This document shows, one piece after another, positions 26,210-34,651 of a DNA stretch of 64,000 bases. A program made the translations under genes and the position numbers. Position 1 is the stretch's first letter, and each line of letters begins with the position of its first letter. The stretch is from UMGS1322 sp900550765 (GTDB lineage: Bacteria > Bacillota > Clostridia > Christensenellales > QALW01), in the NCBI GenBank assembly GCA_958448705.1, contig CAUDEY010000007.1, positions 1 through 64,000 on the forward strand, given 5' to 3'. The notes beneath the pieces are model-generated. The model worked only from the letters and a program-made list of their open reading frames with translations. It did not search any database and was not told where the DNA came from.

Positions 26210-27250
26210 TCAATCGATTTTTTCAAGCAACGCGGCGATTTTAGGAGCCAAAGCTTCTTCTTCTTTTTTAAAGATGACATCGTAAAATTTCAGCAGCATC
26301 GGCGCGTTCCAGGCAATGCCGGTTAAGAAGGAATTTCCACCGATCGCATGAATTGCCTGCACACTGGTAGTTTTGCCGCCGTTATAACTGTCAAATACGG
26401 TAGAAATCAATTGTGTAGCATTGGCTATTCCCTTATCAAACAGCTCATCAACACTATCGGTGTATTCATAGCGTGCATCCCAAGGAGCAAGCCAAGGGGT
26501 ATGCTTTTCGTTCATAAAGTCAATATCCTTCTCGTAAGGGCCGTAAACGGTTTTGGTAAAATATCCGCGGACAAACTCCTTGGAAAAGGCCTCATAGATA
26601 GCAGTGATCGGTTTCAGCAAGCCGGGCTTAATTCGTTTTTTCATCCGTGCATTCATATCCTGGTAAGCTTTAATGACGTCTTCCCGAGAAATATCTTTTC
26701 CGTAAATAGTTTTGACGTTTACGGGATAAATACGGCAAATTTCCAAAAGCTCATTGTAGGTTACCCAAAACATATCGTCAATATTGATTTCACTTGGTGT
26801 TTTATTCATATGTTTTTTGAGCATGATTTGATCGATAGCTGTATTGATACGTTTACGGTAGAGGTCAAAGCGCTCTACCAGCGGCGTATTGGGGGTAGCA
26901 AAACCCGAACGGTATAATATGTAAGGGTTTACCGCACAATCCACTGCATAGTGTACAAGATAGCCGTAAAAATAGGGAAGAATGATCTCTCTATCGGCAT
27001 CCTCCTGCTTGGCGATATAACGATATATAAGGGACATCCACTCATCGACGGAGCGTTCATGAAGCATCATGGACATCCGGTGGATGCTTACGTCCGGTTT
27101 TAAGGGAACGCCAAAGTAATTAAAGAAATCAGGCCCCTGAAGTCCCAGGTCATAAACACTTTTGCGTTTATTTAAAACTTCCTGTATTTCCTCAGGCAGT
27201 TTTTCTAAAACCTTTTGGCCGGCTATGTAATGCGTAAAAAATCCTGGCAT
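26210..27250 (-). CDS. Zinc-dependent phospholipase C family protein
   Basis: A 346-residue protein matching the zinc-dependent phospholipase C / S1-P1 nuclease-like family (Zn_dep_PLPC). Family features are MPGFFTHYIAGQKVL at the start, DLGLQGPDFFNYF near residue 51, the HxxM-type SIHRMSMMLHE block and FYGYLVHYAVDCAVNPY near 108, whose His and Asp residues would bind zinc. Unlike secreted clostridial alpha-toxins it has no signal peptide, so it is probably an intracellular relative of unknown substrate. Start ATG behind AGGAGTG. Confidence 0.8.
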   Translation of the reverse strand: MPGFFTHYIAGQKVLEKLPEEIQEVLNKRKSVYDLGLQGPDFFNYFGVPLKPDVSIHRMSMMLHERSVDEWMSLIYRYIAKQEDADREIILPYFYGYLVHYAVDCAVNPYILYRSGFATPNTPLVERFDLYRKRINTAIDQIMLKKHMNKTPSEINIDDMFWVTYNELLEICRIYPVNVKTIYGKDISREDVIKAYQDMNARMKKRIKPGLLKPITAIYEAFSKEFVRGYFTKTVYGPYEKDIDFMNEKHTPWLAPWDARYEYTDSVDELFDKGIANATQLISTVFDSYNGGKTTSVQAIHAIGGNSFLTGIAWNAPMLLKFYDVIFKKEEEALAPKIAALLEKID

Positions 27251-27354
27251 GGGTGTACACTCCTAACAGTTTATATTTTCGTACTTTATTATTATAATAT
27301 ATTTTTATTTATTTGAACAGAGATATTTTACAAAATAATGCACAAAAATTAAAG

Positions 27355-27876
27355 TTATTTTGCATAGTTCGATAAATCTACTTTGTACCGGCGCATATGG
27401 ATATGATCTTCTTTGTTATATATTTTATTTAAAAGAATGCCGCCGTTTTTTTCTATGATTTTCGCGCTTCCAAGGTTGTCGTCGCGGCAGGTGATAATGA
27501 TGTTAGAAAAACCACGTGCCGCGGCTTTTTCCAACAGTTTTGCACAGATCATAGTACCGTAGCCGCATTTCCTGTGCGAAGGCGGTACGCCGTAGCCGAG
27601 CTGCCCGGCAAAAAGGAGATTATGCTGTGTCTCGCGGTGGCGCAGATCTCCCTGCGCAAAAATGGTACCGGTTTTGTCGGTTAAAAAATACCGTGTATAT
27701 GGCGATGTTTTTGCGCTGAGGCCGATCCCGGCAGCATGCTTTATACAAGTCCGTACAAAATAGGCGAATAAAGATGGGTCTGTAATGCCTAAAAAGGGAG
27801 TCCCCGCAACGGCATAATCATCTATCATATCGGCAAAAGCCGAATAAGTTAGTTTATCTGCTGTAATCAGTTCCAT
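27355..27876 (-). CDS. GNAT family N-acetyltransferase
   Basis: A 173-residue protein. The acetyl-CoA loop is GYGVPPSHRKCGYGTMICAKL (core RKCGYG, near residue 105), followed by the typical IITCRDDNLGSAKIIEKNGG block, in which an asparagine precedes the last helix. Acceptor unknown. GGAGGC stands before the ATG. Not obviously cotranscribed with the neighbours. Confidence 0.87.
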   Translation of the reverse strand: MELITADKLTYSAFADMIDDYAVAGTPFLGITDPSLFAYFVRTCIKHAAGIGLSAKTSPYTRYFLTDKTGTIFAQGDLRHRETQHNLLFAGQLGYGVPPSHRKCGYGTMICAKLLEKAAARGFSNIIITCRDDNLGSAKIIEKNGGILLNKIYNKEDHIHMRRYKVDLSNYAK

Positions 27877-27916
27877 TTTGATGCCTCCAAACAGTACTGA
27901 TTATAGCATAAAAATA

Positions 27917-28558
27917 TTATTTTTTAAACCTTTTTCTTTTTTTTCCTGTAAGGGGATGCAGGCTGCTGCCTGCTTCTGTTTGAAAAATTCTTCGGGTACG
28001 GAAGACTGTTATTTTTTGTGAAAGCAAAATGGGAACTACACTGATGCAGCAGGAAAGACATGCTGCGGTAAAAGCAGAGGGAGCCAGTAAAGTTGAATAG
28101 CCTCCGCGGAAAATAAGAATGGAGTTAAAGACCAGGATAGACACGATGCTGTTAAAAATAGCCGAGGAGCGGCTGTAGGCAAAAATAATGGACAAAAGGC
28201 TGCAAACCAAAGAATAAATGACGAAAGGCTCATAAATGTATCCCTTGGGCTGAGGCGAAATGAAAAGAGAAAGCATAAAAATGCAAAAAGCAGTAAAAGC
28301 GCTGCAGAAGATGCTGCGCAGCGGATGGGAAAGATTGATTAAAAGGTATACCGAGAAACTTAAAAGTAAAAGGTAGGGAACCCAGAATATGGATACTCCT
28401 TCAAACGTATAGGGAGAAACCATATAGGAAAGGATCAAAGCAAAAAACAAGGCGAGTGTCCATTTACGGCTTAAAAATAATGTAAAACAAAGTTCCTGTC
28501 CATGCCCGGCAAGCAAAAAGATTGTGGCAACCATAATAATCACAATACCTAACGGCAA
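27917..28558 (-). CDS. Polytopic membrane protein of unknown function
   Basis: About 213 residues with six or seven membrane helices filling most of the length and a basic tail (GKKRKRFKK). I do not recognise a family. The reading frame is open to a TTG at 28588, but that codon has no ribosome binding site; AGAGGGTG lies six bases before the TTG at 28558, which I prefer. A hairpin TTCAGG-N-CCTGAA and TACAAT lie just upstream. Confidence 0.65.
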   Translation of the reverse strand: MPLGIVIIMVATIFLLAGHGQELCFTLFLSRKWTLALFFALILSYMVSPYTFEGVSIFWVPYLLLLSFSVYLLINLSHPLRSIFCSAFTAFCIFMLSLFISPQPKGYIYEPFVIYSLVCSLLSIIFAYSRSSAIFNSIVSILVFNSILIFRGGYSTLLAPSAFTAACLSCCISVVPILLSQKITVFRTRRIFQTEAGSSLHPLTGKKRKRFKK

Positions 28559-28672
28559 TCCAAACACCCTCTTAAAATAATTTTCCAATGCGTTATATTG
28601 TATTCAGGAAAAGACCTGAAAATTAAACGATTTGGAGGTTTTTCATAGTGTTTGCATTTTTAAAAAAAACAT

Positions 28673-29521
28673 TCATTTAAAACTGCCGGGGGTGCAGCCG
28701 GTTTGTTTTTGGAAAAACTTAGCAAAATGATGAACGTCGGAAAAACCGGTTTCAGAGGCCACTTCGGTAACTGTCATGGAAGTGGATTGCAACAGATCCA
28801 ACGCTTTTGTCAAACGATAATTGAGCAGGTACTGATGCAGAGATTTTCCTGTGTGCTGCAGCATAAGCCGATTCAGATAATTAGGATGAAAGTTCAGCTC
28901 ATTGCCGATATCGCCGTTGGAAATATGGCGTTTATAGTTGGCTTGTATATAACGGATTACAAGATCCACGGTTTTTTGGGGCGAAGGGGCAAAGCCGGTC
29001 ATCAGTGTACGTGCGGCTGAGGAAAGCAGCTGTTTGAGCAAGGCGGAGATTTTTTCGGCAAAAAAGAAGCGTTTGGTGGTATATTCCTCAAGCATTTGCT
29101 GGATCAGGGAGAGCATCTGATGCTGGTCGTTTAAAAGAAAGGGCGCGTTGAATTGAGGCACATCGGTAAAATGAAGCTGTTCAAATTGGTTTTCTTTCTG
29201 AAAATTTTCAAGACCGGAAGCCGGAACTACCGGGATGGAGTGATGGGAAAAGTTTATGGAAAAATCAAAATTGATTCCTACCAGCAGCACGTTTTTTTGC
29301 GGCGTGTGCAGATGATAAGGAACACCTGAAGGAATATAGAGCAGGGAATTTTCATTCAGCGTATAGATTTGATGATCGGCAGTCATTGCATAATTTCCAT
29401 TGATGCAATAAAAAAGCCGCTGGTCATATCCGATTTGAATGTGGGAGGTGAATTCGGGAATCAGTTCAATATAGTGGATATATCTGAGAAAGGGTAAAAT
29501 ATGCGCAAGATCCATATCCAT
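28673..29521 (-). CDS. AraC family transcriptional regulator
   Basis: A 282-residue regulator: an N-terminal cupin-like ligand domain (SLLYIPSGVPYHLHTPQ, about 60-80) and a C-terminal pair of helix-turn-helix motifs (about 180-280) with the AraC signature VTEVASETGFSDVHHFAKFFQKQTGCTP. The frame is open further upstream, but GGAGGAA nine bases before the ATG at 29521 sets the start. It is divergent from the isomerase-like gene and the 119-base gap between them contains a direct repeat with 21-bp spacing, so it probably controls that gene in response to a sugar. Confidence 0.92.
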   Translation of the reverse strand: MDMDLAHILPFLRYIHYIELIPEFTSHIQIGYDQRLFYCINGNYAMTADHQIYTLNENSLLYIPSGVPYHLHTPQKNVLLVGINFDFSINFSHHSIPVVPASGLENFQKENQFEQLHFTDVPQFNAPFLLNDQHQMLSLIQQMLEEYTTKRFFFAEKISALLKQLLSSAARTLMTGFAPSPQKTVDLVIRYIQANYKRHISNGDIGNELNFHPNYLNRLMLQHTGKSLHQYLLNYRLTKALDLLQSTSMTVTEVASETGFSDVHHFAKFFQKQTGCTPGSFK

Positions 29522-29541
29522 AGAATAATATTCCTCCGTAG

Positions 29542-29572
29542 GTTTATTTTTGACAAAAAAATGTTTATTTTT
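29542..29572 (+). promoter_or_regulatory. Direct repeat, likely AraC-type operator
   Basis: GTTTATTTTT occurs at 29542-29551 and again at 29563-29572, an offset of exactly 21 bp, two helical turns. AraC-family activators bind tandem half-sites at this spacing next to the -35. The repeat overlaps the TTGACA of the divergent isomerase promoter. Confidence 0.6.
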
Positions 29573-29577
29573 ATACT
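29550..29577 (+). promoter_or_regulatory. Promoter of the isomerase-like/GH99-like operon
   Basis: TTGACA (29550-29555), 16 bases, TATACT (29572-29577). A second TATAAT at 29600-29605 has only a poor -35 (TTTATT) and could be an alternative. On the opposite strand TTGATT-17-TTTAAT (about 29609-29581) may serve the AraC gene. Confidence 0.6.
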
Positions 29578-29640
29578 TTATTAAACCATAAAAAAGCAGT
29601 ATAATCAAGTAAAAGTTCAAGAAAAAGGAGAATTTATTTT

Positions 29641-31095
29641 ATGTTGGAAAGAGTTCCGGCTAAAAAGCCGGTGATCGGTATTTTTGCGGTTGCTCACGGC
29701 ACTTATTGGCATCAGTTCCCGGGCCTTAAGGAGAATATGCAAAAATATCATCAGGATTTTGTGGCTTTGGTGGCGAAAAACGAGGTTGAAATTGTTGATT
29801 TAGGTATTGTGGATGACAGTATCACGGCAAATGAAACAGCGGCAGCGTTTAATGCAAAAAATGTGAATCTTATTTTCTGCAATATGATTACCTATGCGAC
29901 CTCCTCTGTATTTGCACCGGTTCTGCGCAATTGTGATGCACCCATGGTTCTTACCGCCCTGCAGCCCAGAAGCGCCATGGATTATGAAAATGCCAATACC
30001 TTTATGCAGCTGGAAAATGATAATATCTGTTCGGTACCGGAATTTTGCGGGGTTGCTTCCAGAATGAATAAGCAGATATATGATATTATTATCGGTACGC
30101 TCTATCATGACGAAAAGGCGGAAGCGGCCATTCGGGAATGGTGCTTGATTGCCAAAGCCCTACGTACGCTGAAGGGCGCCAGAATCGGTCTTATGGGGCA
30201 TGTTCTTGAGGCCATGTATGATATGCATACCGATCCTACGGCCGTTTTCACAGCGTTTGGGATTCATGTGCCGCTTTTGGAGATCGATGATCTGCTTACG
30301 GAATATCATAAGGTAACCGATGCGGAGATTGCGGAGCAGACGGCGATTATTCAGGAAGAATTTGATATGCCTGAACCCAAAAGCGATCCTGTTACGATGA
30401 AGCTTACGGACGAGGATCTTTTCTATGCGGCCAAGGCAGCTGCGGCGCTGGAGCGTTTTCGAAAGGAATATAAGCTGGACGGATTGGCTTATTTTTATGC
30501 CGGTGCTGAGGGCAGCGAAAACAGAAAGCTTGCCAGCTCGCTGATTTTAGGAAATTCTATGCTGATCGCGCGCGGTGTTCCCATGTGCGGGGAGTTTGAT
30601 ATTAAGACCTGTATTGCCATGCTGATTATGGATACCATCGGCATCGGCGGCAGCTTTGCTGAAATCCATCCGTTTGATTTTGACGGTAACTGTATTTTGG
30701 TAGGGCATGACGGCCCGCATCATATTCAGCTTGCACAGGGGAAACCGGTAGTTCGTTCTTTAAAGAAATATCATGGGAAGGAAGGAAGCGGTGCGTCGGT
30801 GGAGTTTAAGCTGAAAGAAGGTCCCTTTACAATGCTGGGAATCAACCAGACGGCGGACGGAAGCTTCCGTTTTGTGATCGGGGAGGGAATCTCTAACGCA
30901 GGAGCGATTCCTGCAACGGGAAATACCAACACCAGGGCTTCGTATTTGCCGGATACGCCCACTTTTATTAAAAACTGGTGTCTGGCCGGTCCTACACATC
31001 ATTTTGCTATGGGAACCGGGAATTACGCCGGTACATTGGAAAAGCTGGGGGAGGTACTGGGCGTTGAGACGATCGTTGTAGGAACCAATCAATAA
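29641..31095 (+). CDS. L-fucose/L-arabinose isomerase-like protein
   Basis: A 484-residue protein of the fucose/arabinose isomerase fold. The likely metal-binding residues are present in family context: GEFD (E318), AEIHPFDF (E341), GHDGPHH (H356) and GPTHHFAMGTG near the C terminus, matching the two glutamates and two histidines of arabinose isomerase. It would interconvert an aldose and a ketose; which sugar is unknown. First gene after the AraC regulator, followed 13 bases later by a GH99-like gene, so it probably acts on a sugar released by that locus. No kinase or aldolase partner is in the window. Confidence 0.85.
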   Translation: MLERVPAKKPVIGIFAVAHGTYWHQFPGLKENMQKYHQDFVALVAKNEVEIVDLGIVDDSITANETAAAFNAKNVNLIFCNMITYATSSVFAPVLRNCDAPMVLTALQPRSAMDYENANTFMQLENDNICSVPEFCGVASRMNKQIYDIIIGTLYHDEKAEAAIREWCLIAKALRTLKGARIGLMGHVLEAMYDMHTDPTAVFTAFGIHVPLLEIDDLLTEYHKVTDAEIAEQTAIIQEEFDMPEPKSDPVTMKLTDEDLFYAAKAAAALERFRKEYKLDGLAYFYAGAEGSENRKLASSLILGNSMLIARGVPMCGEFDIKTCIAMLIMDTIGIGGSFAEIHPFDFDGNCILVGHDGPHHIQLAQGKPVVRSLKKYHGKEGSGASVEFKLKEGPFTMLGINQTADGSFRFVIGEGISNAGAIPATGNTNTRASYLPDTPTFIKNWCLAGPTHHFAMGTGNYAGTLEKLGEVLGVETIVVGTNQ

Positions 31096-31108
31096 AGGAG
31101 GAAGCAGT

Positions 31109-32302
31109 ATGTACAACGTAAAACTCTATGACTATGTTCCTGAGCCGCAGCCGGTCTCAAGTGATTATCTGATCGGCGTTCATTATTATCCGGCCTGGAA
31201 AAAAGGCGCCGCGCAGCTGCATAACGGATTTAGGCAAATTGATGAGTATCCTGAAAGAACACCTCTTTTAGGACATTATGATGAGGATAATCCCGAGGTG
31301 ATTGATTGGGAAATCAAATGGGCCTCCGAGCACGGTATCAATTGTTTTATTTATTGCTGGTATCGCTATAAAGAGAATGTAGGTAAAAAGATTACGGTAA
31401 AGGATCTGCGCTGCGGGCATGGAATTCATGAAGGACTGTTCCGTGCAAGATACCGGGATAAGATCAAGTTTGCCATTATGTTTGAGGGGCAGAAAAAATG
31501 GGCCAATACCAATCCAAAAGACTTTGAGGAAAATTTGCTGCCGTTTTGGATGGAGCAGTATTTTACAAAACCCAATTATTTAGTAATCGATCATAAGCCT
31601 GTGGTATATTTTTATGATTATCAAAATTGTATCCGCGATGGCTTCGGCGGGCCTGAGGCCCAGGCAGAGGCTTTCGCTAAAGCACAGGAGTATGCCAAGC
31701 AATTTGGATTTGACGGTATCAATTTTCAAATAGAATACCGCTATAATGACCTGGAACGTTACAGCGAGTATCGCAAAGGCGGGTATAACAGTACGTTTAC
31801 GTATTGCTGGCCGGTGAGGCAGCTGCGGCCTGCGCAGCAGGAGGTGATTCAAGAACAGTTGAAGGCTATGTATCTTCGGGCAGCGGAAGATCCGTATTAT
31901 TTTATTCCTACTGCCAGCAAGCAGTGGGATCCGCGGCCAAGGCTGGATATTATGCCGGAAATTTACGGTACGGCCGAAAACAGTTCCCTTTGGAATCTGG
32001 AACCGGATTCCTGGAGAGAGCTTTTAGAAAAGATCAAGTGCTTGATGGATACCCTTCCTTCCGATGCGCTGGCTTCAAAAATGCTGATATTGGATAACTG
32101 GAATGAGTGGGATGAGGGCCATTATCTCTCGCCGCATTATGAGGGAGGCTTTAAATATCTGCAAGCTGTGCGCGAAGTATTCACCAAGCGTGATAATCTG
32201 CCGGATTATCGGGATCCGCATTTCCTTGGCTTAGGAGATTATGATAAAGAATGGGGAAAATGTGATCTTTCTGCATATTGTAAAAGAAAACTGCAGAAAT
32301 AA
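31109..32302 (+). CDS. GH99-like / WbsX family protein
   Basis: A 397-residue cytoplasmic protein related to GH99 endo-alpha-mannosidases and the WbsX domain found in polysaccharide loci. Shared features are GVHYYPAWK (23-31), GHYDEDNPEVIDWEIKWA, CFIYCWYRYKE (79-89) and DNWNEWDEG (329-337). The two glutamates of that last motif, E333 and E336, correspond to the catalytic pair of GH99. There is no signal peptide, so it would act on imported or internal glycans. Cotranscribed with the isomerase-like gene and closed by a terminator. Confidence 0.82.
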   Translation: MYNVKLYDYVPEPQPVSSDYLIGVHYYPAWKKGAAQLHNGFRQIDEYPERTPLLGHYDEDNPEVIDWEIKWASEHGINCFIYCWYRYKENVGKKITVKDLRCGHGIHEGLFRARYRDKIKFAIMFEGQKKWANTNPKDFEENLLPFWMEQYFTKPNYLVIDHKPVVYFYDYQNCIRDGFGGPEAQAEAFAKAQEYAKQFGFDGINFQIEYRYNDLERYSEYRKGGYNSTFTYCWPVRQLRPAQQEVIQEQLKAMYLRAAEDPYYFIPTASKQWDPRPRLDIMPEIYGTAENSSLWNLEPDSWRELLEKIKCLMDTLPSDALASKMLILDNWNEWDEGHYLSPHYEGGFKYLQAVREVFTKRDNLPDYRDPHFLGLGDYDKEWGKCDLSAYCKRKLQK

Positions 32303-32306
32303 TATT

Positions 32307-32336
32307 AAAAAGCACCTTTTGCAGGTGCTTTTTTTG
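32307..32336 (+). terminator. Intrinsic terminator after the GH99-like gene
   Basis: AAAAAGCACCT and AGGTGCTTTTTTT around TTTGC. Confidence 0.9.
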
Positions 32337-32458
32337 AATAAATCGGTGCCGATCAGTCCGCCTTTTAGGATATTTACCGCTTGATTTAGAAATTGATGTT
32401 GGTCAACGTCCTGAAGAAATATTTTTGCTGGATTTATGATTTTTTCTTATGTTTAATT

Positions 32459-34495
32459 TTAAAATAGAATTTGATATTCTTCAAAAATGTGAAACCGCCG
32501 GGTACGAAATGTGGTGAAACCGTCCGCAAAGGAAAAAGGCAAAGCTTTCTTTTTCGATAGCAGCAATACCTGCTGCGGCGCTTGTTCTGTGTGTACTTTT
32601 ATTTCAAAAGGTCCAACGGCGGGGGAAATAGTTTCATTACTTAATACCACAGTATTGACGGTAATATCTTCTTTTGTTTTAAAAGCGGTGATCTCCACAT
32701 TTGCCGGTGCATTGCTGCTGAAAGAAAAACTGTTTTTCTTTTGCCCCAGGAGCAGAAGCGAGAGGAAAACTCTACGATATTCTTCCATCTGTATACTTTC
32801 GATAGGCAATGCTGACCATATGATTGTGCCTTTGCCGTATTTTTTTAGGATAACAGCAGGAATATTGCTCTCTCTGCCCGGAGGGTCCGAATGGATGGAG
32901 GCAAAGCGGATTTCGCTGCTCTCGGTATAGGGAAAAGTAATGGTCGCGGCGACGTCCTTGGAAGCTTCAGGCTGCAGGATCGGCGCGGTACCGTCAAAGG
33001 GCAGCGGATATTTTTGATTGAAGCCATGAAAGAGTTCAAGGTAAGGCGCGCGGGGGGCGATGTATAAACGGTTACCCCCGGTAAAGCCTGTAACAGTGCC
33101 GCCGGTCAATTCCTCTACCAGAGATTTATTTTCACCGCCGCTGAGATAAAGGACGCCGCCGTTTTTTACGTAAGTTATTAAGCGGGCGTTATCGTCGCTT
33201 TCCAAGGAAGAGAGCATCGGCGCTGCGATAGCTGTATAATTTAAGTGATGAAAGTTCCCGGTAACACCAAAAGGAATATGATTGCGCTGTAACGTCTCAG
33301 CCGCGCTTACACAGCAGGTTTTGCTGGTATAACTCTCCTTATGGCTGTTGAATTTACTTTTAATGCCGTAGTACAACCCGACATCTTCTAACATTTCTCC
33401 CTTAAAATAAGATTCAAAGGGGATCTGCATATCAAAAGCCCGGCCAAGTTGTTCATATACGCGGGCATCCATAGTGCCGATGGGGTCAATGGCATCAATA
33501 ACAAGGGTAGCACCGTGATGAGCAGCGGTTATGGCAATTGCGGTTTTCATTTCGTCCAAAGATTTGGTAAGAGTATGGGAACCCAAAGAGGGCTTGCAGC
33601 GTGAGAACATATATTCAAATGGCTGATTTATTGAAATGTTCTTATAAAATTTGCAAGCCAGAGACTGCTCCAAGATGCCGCCGTACAGGTCACCGTTGGA
33701 ATAATCGCAGGCAAGGTTTACCCTTTCGTCACAGCCGCATATAGAATCCGTGGCAATTCCTGAGGCAAAGTTGAATTCTACAGGCATTTGCGGTTTTAAG
33801 TTTTTAATGTAGGCAGACAGCGCCTGTACCCATTCCGCCATCCATTTGGATTTAGCTTGTATCAGAGTAAGATAATCTTCACTGCCCGGTATGGGATCAA
33901 GGGGAATATTACCGCCAAATTCCGTCTGCCAGCGTTTTTGGCAGTGCACACAGTAACAGGTTTGCGGCCAAAATGGCATATCGAAGAATAGCGCATCGCA
34001 GGCAAAATAGGCAAGCATTTCGTCGACTTGTTCCAATACAAAGCGGCGGTATTCCGCATTGTTTGGGCAGCAGAGACCGTAGCGTGCGGATTTTGCTGAG
34101 GCAAAGGGCAGGGCTCCGCCTGCGGACTGGTTGCTTGCGCGCATCGATTGCCCATCCGGATTCACTATGCGCCACTGGGGGTGCCGGTCGTGCTCTCGGG
34201 TATTGTACTGAAGACTATAATAACCGATTACTTTAATATTATTGCTATGGCATAATTCAAGTGTATCTCTCATTAGACTTTCTCTGCCGATCAACCCGCG
34301 GTGCATTTGTCCGACTTTTGTAGGATAATAACATAGCCCTGCATGCGATTGAAAATATAGCATTGCATAGTTGATATGTGCGCGCGTTAAGTTCTTTACA
34401 TATTCCTCCGGAGAAAACAGGGATAAAAATTCGGGATTCCAATCGTCAATATGCATATCGCATAAATGACGACGATAAAGATTTGAATACCACAT
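32459..34495 (-). CDS. GHL6/fucosidase-like glycoside hydrolase
   Basis: A 678-residue protein of the hypothetical glycosyl hydrolase 6 type: an N-terminal TIM-barrel-like domain (about 1-370) and a GH42-like trimerisation domain (about 385-560), then a beta-sandwich tail. The ALFFDMPFWP strand (D172) sits where GH29 fucosidases carry their nucleophile, and it is followed by TCYCVHC (C180, C182, C185), typical of this family and possibly structural or metal binding. No signal peptide. AAGGAAGGTG precedes the ATG. Convergent with the GH99-like operon and divergent from the PocR-type regulator. Fucosidase activity is a guess from the fold. Confidence 0.78.
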   Translation of the reverse strand: MWYSNLYRRHLCDMHIDDWNPEFLSLFSPEEYVKNLTRAHINYAMLYFQSHAGLCYYPTKVGQMHRGLIGRESLMRDTLELCHSNNIKVIGYYSLQYNTREHDRHPQWRIVNPDGQSMRASNQSAGGALPFASAKSARYGLCCPNNAEYRRFVLEQVDEMLAYFACDALFFDMPFWPQTCYCVHCQKRWQTEFGGNIPLDPIPGSEDYLTLIQAKSKWMAEWVQALSAYIKNLKPQMPVEFNFASGIATDSICGCDERVNLACDYSNGDLYGGILEQSLACKFYKNISINQPFEYMFSRCKPSLGSHTLTKSLDEMKTAIAITAAHHGATLVIDAIDPIGTMDARVYEQLGRAFDMQIPFESYFKGEMLEDVGLYYGIKSKFNSHKESYTSKTCCVSAAETLQRNHIPFGVTGNFHHLNYTAIAAPMLSSLESDDNARLITYVKNGGVLYLSGGENKSLVEELTGGTVTGFTGGNRLYIAPRAPYLELFHGFNQKYPLPFDGTAPILQPEASKDVAATITFPYTESSEIRFASIHSDPPGRESNIPAVILKKYGKGTIIWSALPIESIQMEEYRRVFLSLLLLGQKKNSFSFSSNAPANVEITAFKTKEDITVNTVVLSNETISPAVGPFEIKVHTEQAPQQVLLLSKKKALPFSFADGFTTFRTRRFHIFEEYQILF

Positions 34496-34587
34496 AAAAA
34501 CACCTTCCTTTCATGAATATATTAGCATAGAAAAACAGGCGAAGATAGATAGATCAAGTTAAAAAAATAGTAATTTGGAACAAATAT

Positions 34588-34616
34588 TTGATGCTTTTAT
34601 ACTTCTATGATATAAT
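34588..34616 (+). promoter_or_regulatory. Promoter of the PocR-AraC regulator gene
   Basis: TTGATG (34588-34593), 17 bases, perfect TATAAT (34611-34616). Confidence 0.8.
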
Positions 34617-34651
34617 ACTTGAGAAGAAAATGAAGAAGAAGAGAATGGATT

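Noticed and set aside
34543..34554. AGATAGATAGAT microrepeat in the GHL6/PocR divergent gap.
   Set aside because: Three units only, no second copy and no alignment with either promoter; considered chance.
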